Assembly: GCA_029339505.1 (NCBI GenBank) | Contig: JAQISU010000069.1 | Location: 9,202,001-9,266,000, forward strand | From: Unio delphinus | Taxonomy: Eukaryota > Mollusca > Bivalvia > Unionida > Unionidae | Direction: 5' to 3' | Length of the DNA: 64,000 nucleotides | In this document: in pieces, positions 28,306 through 36,104 of the stretch | Position numbering within the stretch: position 1 is the first letter of the stretch | How the letters are laid out: every line of letters begins with the position of its first letter | Translations under genes and position numbers: made by a program | Notes under the pieces: generated by a model | Databases searched by the model: none | What the model was told of the DNA's origin: nothing | What the model saw: only the letters and a program-made list of their open reading frames with translations

Positions 28306-29301
28306 ATGGTCAATGAAGCATTAACAACCCGATTGGCTCGTGAACGACTGGATGCAATCAGGAGATTTGTACCAATTCGTGACTCTATACGGAATAAACT
28401 ACAACAACGACAGAGTCTTCAGACTGATTTTGCTATGGAATCCGAAGAATTGTTTAAACCAGTAACCACAGCAACGAAAGGAATAGAGCGTGCTATACTG
28501 TGAGATGTTCCCGAGACGGGAAAATCTGTTATTGGTGAACTCGAAAAAATAGCAGCGAAAACTGAACAAACAAAACAAATGGAATCAAAAGAAATATTAG
28601 ATGATTTACGCGTGATATTTAACGAGGCGGGTTTAGCAGCGATTAATAAGACTGATTCAACAGAAATTCCTGCGCTTGTTGTTACGACTTATGAAAACAG
28701 GAAAAATATGTTGAAACCAGAACATCATAAGTTTGTTAGAAATGTAGATCATTGGGCTGATATATTCTACAAAATCAAAACTGAAAAAACAGGTAGAATT
28801 AGGAAGAAGGATAACGCATCATATATTGAATATAGAAATGCGGTGGATATAGTGTATAATCAATACGAAGAGTTTAAACAACAACAAAAACCGCAAAAAT
28901 TGCGAGGAAGGCGACAGCAACCTGCAAAGAAAATATCTTTTTCACCTAAAAAACAACTACCACCACCTGATCGAGATGGTGGTGTTTCTGATTATTTCCA
29001 AGAAACTGATTTAGAAAAACTAGATGAAGCAACTGGTTATAGCGGAAGTGGATTGCAAAACGCTAGCGTTGGAAACTCTTCGAGGGAAAATCCTTGGATT
29101 TCATGTCCTGGTAGTGTTCTCAGTGATATATCACGATTAGAAGTTCTTGTAGGAGGGTTCCGAGCTGGAAATAACTCACCGGAAATAATTAATGAAGCAT
29201 CTGATATCTGTAGACGATTATTTCAGGGTGGTATCATGGATATCAGCACATATCGAGATTTCATTGGCGAGTTGGTGGAAAGTGGGTATCACAGTGATTA
29301 A
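28306..29301 (+). pseudogene. MVNEAL-family protein, one nonsense codon
   Basis: Single frame of 331 codons; TGA at 28501-28503 stands where A has GGA. The N-terminus and the C-terminal DISRLEVLVGGFRAGNN block match A and B. Inside, the palindrome AACGCTAGCGTT (29059-29070, read N-A-S-V) and an in-frame AAATCC-TT-GGATTT unit (about 29083-29104, read ENPWIS) are inserted relative to A. The gene precedes the pVI-like gene, and the same leader stands before both. Confidence 0.65.
29059..29070. repeat. Palindrome AACGCTAGCGTT inside the MVNEAL-family gene
   Basis: In-frame palindrome, absent from A and B at this site. A third instance of the same word in coding sequence. Confidence 0.85.
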
Positions 29302-29318
29302 TCACCGGGATTGAATAA

Positions 29319-29363
29319 AAACGCTAGCGTTTCCAATTGAAAAATGGTTTCTGATTTCAAATA
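29319..29363 (+). promoter_or_regulatory. Palindrome AAACGCTAGCGTTT plus conserved leader
   Basis: Perfect 14-base palindrome (29319-29332), then the TTGAAAAATGG...TTTCAAATA leader running into the ATG of the pVI-like gene at 29364. Matches 11922-11966 in B. Confidence 0.6.
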
Positions 29364-29816
29364 ATGATCATACACTACAATCATGATAAACCAACCCCCG
29401 TCTACGTAGTTAATTCACGGTTTCCGGTTTATAGAGCATACTACGGAGATGGTTTAGGCAATACCATTGCAGGGTCATTTGCGAGAATGGCTCCAAAAGT
29501 GATGCCGTTAGCTAAACAACTAGGAATGAAAGCCATTGATGTTATTCGTGATAAGGGTATTAGTGCTGTTGGAGATTTTGCTGGAAAAGCGTTTTCAACT
29601 GCGAAGAATAAAATAACATCATTAGTGAAATCACGAAGTGATTTACGAAAAAAGAAACCGGTACCATTGCCATCTACAGCGGAAATGCCTGCAAGTGTTA
29701 GTAGAATTATAAATAACGCAGTAGATGAAAAATTAGCGTCGATGGCTTTAACCACCGACCAAAGCAATATTGCAAACATGATAGCAGGAAGTGGCTTTAA
29801 AAAACTACGACAATGA
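29364..29816 (+). CDS. pVI-like membrane-active minor capsid/core protein
   Basis: 150 residues, open. Same glycine turn, amphipathic helix (IAGSFARMAPKVMPLAKQLG), basic cluster (here enlarged to KSRSDLRKKK) and GSGFKK tail. The small insert SRSDLR at the basic cluster corresponds to a palindrome-like TCACGAAGTGA word at about 29629-29640. Confidence 0.55.
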   Translation: MIIHYNHDKPTPVYVVNSRFPVYRAYYGDGLGNTIAGSFARMAPKVMPLAKQLGMKAIDVIRDKGISAVGDFAGKAFSTAKNKITSLVKSRSDLRKKKPVPLPSTAEMPASVSRIINNAVDEKLASMALTTDQSNIANMIAGSGFKKLRQ

Positions 29817-29856
29817 AATGAAAAATCGCGATTTAGACTCTGATAAATAGAATAAA

Positions 29857-31269
29857 ATGTTCAAACAGTCACCTGATCCAGCGTTTGATATAGATGCTCC
29901 AGTTCGCAAGGATGATTCTGTACGCGATTATCAATATTACGCCTATCATGCCATAGACTCAAATAGTCGAGCAAGAATTGAACTTCAAGTCCATGATACC
30001 AGTAAATACTTTTTGCCCTGTGAAGCGTTTATTGAAGTAGAAGGAGAACTTGTAACAGCTGATGATACTCCTGCTGTACCAGCACCGTATCCAGATAGTA
30101 CTCAAGTCGGTTTTGTCAATAATGGTATTATGGCGTTATTTGAGAGTGCTAGATATCTCATTGATGGAAAAGAAATTGAGTCCATAGATCGCGATGTTGA
30201 TGTGGCTACAACAATAATCGGGTTAGCGAGATATTCTGATGATTATACAAGATCAGCAGGACCCTTTATGATGTTTGCAAAAGATGGTAAGAATACCGCT
30301 GGAGGAAATCCATTTGTTGTAAGATGACCAAAAAAACGTGATAATAGTGATGCTGATGTCGAGAATATGATTATAAACAACAACGTTAATTTCAATCTAG
30401 GAGCCGCTACACGTATTTCAATGTTGCAAGGAGCGCGTAAATCATTTTCATGCGCGATTCTACTGCATCACATATTTGGATTCTGTAGAAACGTCAGAAA
30501 AGTTATCTACGGGGCGAAGCATACAGTATCGCTTGTACGAAAGAGTGATGATAGTGACGCAATCTGGAGGATTGCAGCAGATGTTGCAAATCCAAATGCT
30601 GATGCCGGTAAAGTCAATTTAACAAAAATATCATTGTGGATGCCAGTGTTGACTCCAGCAATCACCGCAGAAGAACGATTACTATCATTTATGGACCAAG
30701 GAGGAAAGTCGTTGTTGAGTTGGCTAACCGTGAGAACAGATGTGAAGCAATCAAATCTGAACGGGTTATTCACGTGGAATCTAGCATCAAAACAAGGTGT
30801 TGCTGCGCCACGTCATATATTTATTGCGTTACAGGATAACACACGAGTTGGCAATCAACTCTCCAGCCATATGATATTTGATCAGTTAGGTGTGAAAGAC
30901 GTCTCACTGAGAATAAACGGCCAACAGGAACCATCCGAGGATATACAACTTAATTACACAGAAAATCATATTGCACGCGTGTATCATCGTCTGTTGTCAT
31001 TTATGGCACGCGATCAAAATGTCGATACTGGTTTGCAAATATCACAATACGACTTTAAGAGTTTATACCCGATCTATTACTTTTCGCTGTAACATCTCGA
31101 TTTAACAAGACAGTCCGTCGTTGATATACACTTTAGAGCTAATGTAACCAAGCCTGATGCTATTGCTAATTATAGAGCGGTTGCTGTCATTCTCAGTGAT
31201 AAATCAATGCAACTTGAAGGTGTTGGTGGAAGAATGAGAGTGGTAGATGCCCCAGTGGAAAACATGTAA
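29857..31269 (+). pseudogene. Double-jelly-roll major capsid protein, two nonsense codons
   Basis: One frame of 470 codons. TGA at 30325-30327 falls in the variable loop, and TAA at 31090-31092 replaces GAA in the conserved YYFSLEHLD motif. Conserved blocks match A and B (HDTSKYFLPCEAFIEVEGE, ILLHHIFGFCRNVRKVIYG, SLWMPVLTP). The loop at residues 145-175 and the C-terminal loop before YRAVAVILSDKS are shorter or different, as expected for exposed loops. Confidence 0.75.
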
Positions 31270-31309
31270 TTGAAATTGTAAACGATTTAGAATCAATCAA
31301 TTATGTATA

Positions 31310-31819
31310 ATGTCATATAGTGTTATTAGTGTTGCGTTAACTCCCGGTCAATTAAAAAAATTGCAATCGGAATCAGCTAAAAAATGTGGAACCACAATCA
31401 CGTTGAAACCCAACCAAATGACTGGTGGTGCAAATAAACTATCACTGACAACTCGTCAAATAAAACATTTCAATGATGCACTTGCAGCCAAAAAAGGTGT
31501 TCAGATTACTCTTTCTGCGGCTGCTATCAAAAATATGATTAAAACAGGCGGTATATTTCCGTTGTTAGCTGCGATTCCAGCATTGATTGCAGCAGCAGCC
31601 CCAGCAGTGGCTAAAGCAGCGGCGTTAGGGGCTGTTGGTACTGCAGCAGGAATGGCACTAAAGAAGGCAACTGGGAAAGGATATAAAAAAAAGGGAAAGG
31701 GTCTAAGACTACCAGGAACCCCGTATTCGTGGTACAGCGGAATGGGTCTAAGACTACCAGGAACCCCGTATTCGTGGTACAGCGAAAAGGGTCTAAGACT
31801 ACCAGGAACAATTTATTAA
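31310..31819 (+). CDS. pX-like hydrophobic core protein
   Basis: 169 residues, open. Same body as 4801-5295 with the alanine-rich hydrophobic segment. The tail has three tandem copies of GLRLPGTPYSWYS separated by MG or EK, against two in A. The tail overlaps the start of the longer protease frame. Confidence 0.65.
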   Translation: MSYSVISVALTPGQLKKLQSESAKKCGTTITLKPNQMTGGANKLSLTTRQIKHFNDALAAKKGVQITLSAAAIKNMIKTGGIFPLLAAIPALIAAAAPAVAKAAALGAVGTAAGMALKKATGKGYKKKGKGLRLPGTPYSWYSGMGLRLPGTPYSWYSEKGLRLPGTIY

Positions 31820-31830
31820 TTCAGGAACCT

Positions 31831-32277
31831 ATGGTTCCTATGTCCAATTTTGATTTAATGGATGCTGCTAAAATACTCGCGATTAAAACCTTCAGAGGTG
31901 TCTTTATGAAAGATCAATTACCACATCAACCAAACAGCGTTGAAACCGGAATCATTAATTTAGATAACAGCACCGGACCTGGAACTCACTGGGTAGCATA
32001 CGCTATTGATCCACGTGGGATTGTCTATTTTGATTCATATGGATTAGCCCCACCAAAAGAGTTTATGCGGTATATAAAAACCCTTCCAATGAAGACTTGG
32101 TATTCTACGCTACCAACACAAACGATGACTGACCCACCAATATGCGGCAGCGAAGTATTAAATATCCTTGACGTTATTTCTAACTCCTTGGGTAACCCAA
32201 GGGGAAAACCACCACATGTTGTCGTGAATGAATACACTAGCAATCGCTTTTTAGAGAGAGAAAGAGTTTTACAATAA
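31831..32277 (+). CDS. Adenain-like cysteine protease
   Basis: The intact copy in the full-length element: His in GTHWVAY, Asp in YFDSYG, Gln in TQTMTD and Cys in PPICGSE, C-terminus FLERERVLQ. Start at MVPMSNFDLM (31831) or the second Met (31840). It ends one base before the spike ATG (32279), so both are probably read from one transcript. Confidence 0.8.
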   Translation: MVPMSNFDLMDAAKILAIKTFRGVFMKDQLPHQPNSVETGIINLDNSTGPGTHWVAYAIDPRGIVYFDSYGLAPPKEFMRYIKTLPMKTWYSTLPTQTMTDPPICGSEVLNILDVISNSLGNPRGKPPHVVVNEYTSNRFLERERVLQ

Positions 32278-32278
32278 C

Positions 32279-33808
32279 ATGATTGATATTTGGGGGAGAT
32301 CTTTGAAACCCAAACCCGATGGCACTGCACCACCTGATTCTGTCAAGGATATAAAAAAAATAATTGAAGATGAAATCGCTGAGACGTTGAACTTAACAAA
32401 TGTTGATCCTAATGAAATAGTTGTATTTCAAGACAAACAGGGTAAATTGAAATCCAGTGATGTGTCATTGAATGACATTTTGATACGGCAACGCGACGCC
32501 GCTGAAAACTCTATTGCGCTGTATTCCAACGACGGACGACTTAAACCAGGCGCACTTGTGTCTACGATCACCGACGCGATTGCTACCAATGAACGTGAGC
32601 TGAATGATCTTATACGAGGTTATAATAATTTTCGCAAAAATGTCATACATAAATTCTTTGGAACACCGCTTGTGGTTGGCATGACTCTCGCTGAAATTAA
32701 AAACTATCTATCGCTATTCTTTTTTAACAAGGACGCGGGAGGGATGATGAATGAAAATGAAATCAAGGCAAATTATCTCGAGATTTCTAAACTAATAGAA
32801 GATCAAAAACCCACTAACGACGTCATTGTTAAGTTTTTTGGAACCCCGCTTGTGGCAGGCATGACTCTCGCTGAAATCAGTGAGTTTATCGGCAAGCACA
32901 CTCACAATGCCTACATCGCTAATAATTTCTTTGGTATCCCGGCAATATCTATAATAACTCTCAAAGATATTAATATGTTTATGGTGAGACAAACAACACT
33001 TAATACCATCGTGGATAGATTTTTGGGGAGAACACCTGGTTCTGAAACCACATCGTTGACAGGTCCAACCCTCGCTGAAGTTAAAAAAGCTATTGACGAA
33101 CAAAAGCTTACAAATGAAATGGTTAATAAGTTATTTGAGGGCAGTAGCCTCCAAGATATCACGACGAAATTTTCTAACATCGACAACCATATTAAAACCC
33201 AAGCACGGATTAGAATCAACGAACTTCTGGTTTCATTCTTTTCTAACAAGGAGGAGAGTGGAAAAACAATAGATCCTACCAAAATCAGGGTAAATTATCT
33301 CGATATTTCCGATGATCTTCTTAAACTAAAAGAAAATCAAAAACCAGTCAATGACATTGTTAATAAGTTTTTTGGAACCCCACCTGTGGCAGCTATGACT
33401 CTCGTTGAAATTATCGCGTCTATCAATAAGGTAAAAATTCCACATAGTGTAAGCGTCAATAACATCGTGTACACGGTTGATAGTGGAACCTTTGATTGGA
33501 TCCGGGGAAATGAAAATTATCTTCGTGTTGGCAACAGACATACTGGTGCACCAGGTTGCTACCGACTTACAATAATACATCACCGTAAATTTGATTTGGA
33601 ATTCAGCAACACAGGTATCAGCGGTGTTAACACATTGATGTATATACTAGAGAAAATACCAAAACCTCCACCTGCTATACCAATCCCGCTTACGATTGTT
33701 ATAAAGAATTCCGACGAGTCTGTGATTAGGGAGTCACTACCCTGGATAATAGAATTTGTATCCGGTGTCCCCTCATCAGATCCTAAAACCAGGTCAATAA
33801 TAGGATAA
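32279..33808 (+). CDS. Spike/fibre-like protein with expanded shaft
   Basis: 509 residues, open. The first about 80 residues match A and B (MIDIWGR.LKPKPD, NEIVVFQDKQGKLK). The shaft is different: about five to six degenerate repeats of the type NKFFGTPLVAGMTLAEI (near residues 122, 183, 214, 241, 281 and 361), each followed by a helix. The C-terminal beta-rich head (NNIVYTVDSGTFDWI) aligns only weakly with A and B. A conserved anchor with changed shaft and head is what receptor-binding spikes show; the function is inferred. Confidence 0.5.
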   Translation: MIDIWGRSLKPKPDGTAPPDSVKDIKKIIEDEIAETLNLTNVDPNEIVVFQDKQGKLKSSDVSLNDILIRQRDAAENSIALYSNDGRLKPGALVSTITDAIATNERELNDLIRGYNNFRKNVIHKFFGTPLVVGMTLAEIKNYLSLFFFNKDAGGMMNENEIKANYLEISKLIEDQKPTNDVIVKFFGTPLVAGMTLAEISEFIGKHTHNAYIANNFFGIPAISIITLKDINMFMVRQTTLNTIVDRFLGRTPGSETTSLTGPTLAEVKKAIDEQKLTNEMVNKLFEGSSLQDITTKFSNIDNHIKTQARIRINELLVSFFSNKEESGKTIDPTKIRVNYLDISDDLLKLKENQKPVNDIVNKFFGTPPVAAMTLVEIIASINKVKIPHSVSVNNIVYTVDSGTFDWIRGNENYLRVGNRHTGAPGCYRLTIIHHRKFDLEFSNTGISGVNTLMYILEKIPKPPPAIPIPLTIVIKNSDESVIRESLPWIIEFVSGVPSSDPKTRSIIG

Positions 33809-33840
33809 TTGAAAGGAAAATCCTTCGGATTTCACAATTG

Positions 33841-33856
33841 AAAACGCTAGCGTTTT
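33841..33856. repeat. Palindrome AAAACGCTAGCGTTTT before the membrane gene
   Basis: Perfect 16-base palindrome 10 bases before the ATG at 33867, preceded by AAATCC-TTC-GGATTT (about 33817-33831). B has a decayed form (AATGCTAGCGTTTT at 15899) and A a more decayed one (near 6733). Confidence 0.85.
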
Positions 33857-33866
33857 TAAAATAACA

Positions 33867-34413
33867 ATGATTTCATCAACGCAATGTCGCTATGATCAGG
33901 TCAGAGAATTTCAGAATAGACTCAAAACCCTCACTGAGGAGTATCAAATAAAAATAAAAAAAATACCGACGAAGAATCACCGCAATTGATGTTATTATAT
34001 CCTCGGTGTCAAGCGTTCTCACTGGTGCCGGAATAATACTAGCATATGTTACAATGATTGCCCCGGTCGTAGTTCCAATTTGCATTTCTGCGGTGGCTAC
34101 AATCGGGGGTATATCAACCGGGATAGCAAAAAAGATATCATCATGCAGCCAGAGTAAACTGCAGAATTACTTACTTCAATTTCATATTGCATCAACCGCA
34201 TACTCGCAATTAGCATTGATGATATCGTCGTCACTCGATAATACGATTATATCAGATAGTGAATTCTCAGCGATGGTCAGTATTTTTGATTCCGCAATAT
34301 CGAAATTAGAGCGACAACATGAGTATAATAACAATGACAACACCGATGGAATCAGAAAACACGAACCCAAAAAACAAAATGATCTCAATAATATCAACAT
34401 TACCAGATTGTGA
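33867..34413 (+). pseudogene. Two-helix membrane protein, frame change at A8
   Basis: The N-terminal coiled part (MISSTQCRYDQVREFQ) is in one frame; the two hydrophobic segments and the C-terminal helical part are in another from about 33965 to 34413. The change is at a run of eight A (33956-33963) that is A7 in B. The 3' part is duplicated together with the penton start. Confidence 0.55.
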
Positions 34414-34484
34414 GTTCTCAGTGATGGTCAGTATTTATGATTCATCGATACCAAAATTAGAAATAAATCATGAGTATAATAACA

Positions 34485-35819
34485 ATGACGACACCGATGG
34501 AATTACTTCAACGAGTAGTGGAGAACACGAACCCAGTACAAACAAGTATGATATCAATAACATCAACGAATCCAGAATTCAGTGTGAATTTCCCCTCTCC
34601 GGTCCCAGTGAAGGAGATAGCGCTAGCAAAACTACGAGTGTATCACAGTTGGCCTAATATCAGATCAAAATCATTTGGTGGTCAACAACCCAATAATTCT
34701 TTAGTGTTTGCAAATAAGAATAAACCCGACGGAACCCCAGACTGGAACGTTGTTTCCATACCAACCGGATCATACCAAATCGAACAAATCAATAATGAAT
34801 TCGCGCGTAGAATAAAATCGATTACTGGAAAAGAATCAAAAATCGCTATAACAGTTCATGAGCCCACGCTATCATCCGCAATTGAGATAAGCACAGAAGG
34901 ATACGTCGTAGATATCTATCAGAGTTCTATTAGAACCGTACTGGGATGGCCTGAAAAACCACCGGAAAAATCCACCACCGACTTAACCACGGATGTACAA
35001 TCATATCATGAAATCAATCCCAGTTATCGAGATGATTTATCTGATATAAGAAAAGGAAAAATCGCAGATAGATTTATATTCACCAACAAAGACACATTGC
35101 AATGGGATTTTATCATTAAAAGAACAACCGACTCATCTGTTACTATTTCATTTACGCTAACTGACGTCCGTGGTTATTTTAATGAGATTAAACAATTATA
35201 TGACACACAACTAGAACAACTACGGAAAACAAGATCGCAAAAACACGTTGAAATAATAAATCAGCTTATATCGGACATGGAATATATCTATGAACTAATT
35301 ATTCAAACAATAATTAATGACAACAGCGACAATAAACAACGATTCCTAACCGATTACAATATCACAGAAGACAATCTGCGTAATTTCAAGTTTCCGAAAT
35401 ACAACGCTGATGAATTAGCAAGAATTGTTAAAACCGATATCAAAGCGCTACAAAAATCAGATTTAACTGTCCTCCTCAAATATAATAATGATCCAGATGG
35501 TGGCGGTAGGCATATCGCTCCGTTCAACGTGAATATTTCAACGGTGATTGCACTTAATTTAGTGTGTGATGTTATCGAAGGAAGCTATCAAATTAATCTC
35601 GAACAATCAAATCAAGCTCAGCAAGGATATATTCTTTATTCATTTGCACCAACAGCTCCTCCAGGATTCCTAATTATTGAAAACCCAATTAATCCTGTCT
35701 ATATGCGATGCCATAATAATTCATTAACCAGAATTAATTTCAAACTCACCGACCAGTCAAATAATCTGATTGATTTACAAGAAGAGGTGTTAGCGATTAG
35801 TCTGTTTGTGAGATCCTAA
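34485..35819 (+). CDS. Penton-like minor capsid protein, replaced middle domain
   Basis: About 444 residues, open (the frame is open from ATG 34470). The N-terminal (YHSWPNIRS, IPTGSYQIEQINNEF) and C-terminal (NNDPDGGGRHIAPFNVNIS, CHNNSLTRINFKLTDQ) parts are over 90 per cent alike in A, B and C by eye. Residues about 165-330 differ completely from A and B and include SYHEINPSYRDDLSDIRKG and a helical LEQLRKTRSQKHVEIINQL. It is the last gene before the right terminal repeat. Confidence 0.7.
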   Translation: MTTPMELLQRVVENTNPVQTSMISITSTNPEFSVNFPSPVPVKEIALAKLRVYHSWPNIRSKSFGGQQPNNSLVFANKNKPDGTPDWNVVSIPTGSYQIEQINNEFARRIKSITGKESKIAITVHEPTLSSAIEISTEGYVVDIYQSSIRTVLGWPEKPPEKSTTDLTTDVQSYHEINPSYRDDLSDIRKGKIADRFIFTNKDTLQWDFIIKRTTDSSVTISFTLTDVRGYFNEIKQLYDTQLEQLRKTRSQKHVEIINQLISDMEYIYELIIQTIINDNSDNKQRFLTDYNITEDNLRNFKFPKYNADELARIVKTDIKALQKSDLTVLLKYNNDPDGGGRHIAPFNVNISTVIALNLVCDVIEGSYQINLEQSNQAQQGYILYSFAPTAPPGFLIIENPINPVYMRCHNNSLTRINFKLTDQSNNLIDLQEEVLAISLFVRS

Positions 35820-35871
35820 AGACTTGATCAAATCATTTATTATTTTTTGTTATCCCAGAACTGAAAACTTT

Positions 35872-36099
35872 AGCAGCAGAGAGGGTGGATGACAACAAGT
35901 TGCGACCAAAATTGATTAAAAAATCGTTTTCATTTTTTTAGTTAAAATGATTTCGTAGGGAGATTTCAATCAATTTTTTGTCTGAAAACGTTGTAGGGTT
36001 CGCCTTTTTTTGGTTAAAATAAGATTATAAGACGGCTCGTTTTAGGATTTCAATCAAATTTTGTCTAAAAACGTTGTAGGATTCACCCTCTCTGCTGCT
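35872..36099. repeat. Right terminal inverted repeat of copy C
   Basis: 228 bp, reverse complement of 20349-20576 with one mismatch. It begins AGCAGCAGAGAGGGTG and ends CACCCTCTCTGCTGCT, so its two edges are themselves inverted copies. Confidence 0.95.
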
Positions 36100-36104
36100 T
36101 CTCA
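36100..36104. repeat. Target site duplication (right), TCTCA
   Basis: Matches 20344-20348 on the other side of copy C. Confidence 0.85.

Larger units (their letters stand above)
20349..36099 (+). mobile_element. Full-length Polinton/Maverick (adintovirus-like) copy C, 15,751 bp
   Basis: Bounded by 228-bp terminal inverted repeats that start AG and end CT, flanked by a short target duplication, and inserted in a coding gene. It carries the Polinton core set: packaging ATPase, DDE integrase, B-family polymerase, protease, major and minor capsid. It also has PLA2, a helicase/HNH extension of the polymerase, a Cys-rich protein, an HNH endonuclease, spike and membrane proteins. Near-identical terminal repeats argue for recent insertion, yet many genes have single-base breaks. 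Confidence 0.95.

Noticed and set aside
3196..31092. Alternative genetic code (TAA/TAG read as Glu, TGA as Gly), since stops replace GAA/GAG and GGA
   Set aside because: The same codons end the genes normally, the stops fall at different sites in each copy, the other copies use the normal codons, and the surrounding animal repeats speak against a recoded nucleus.
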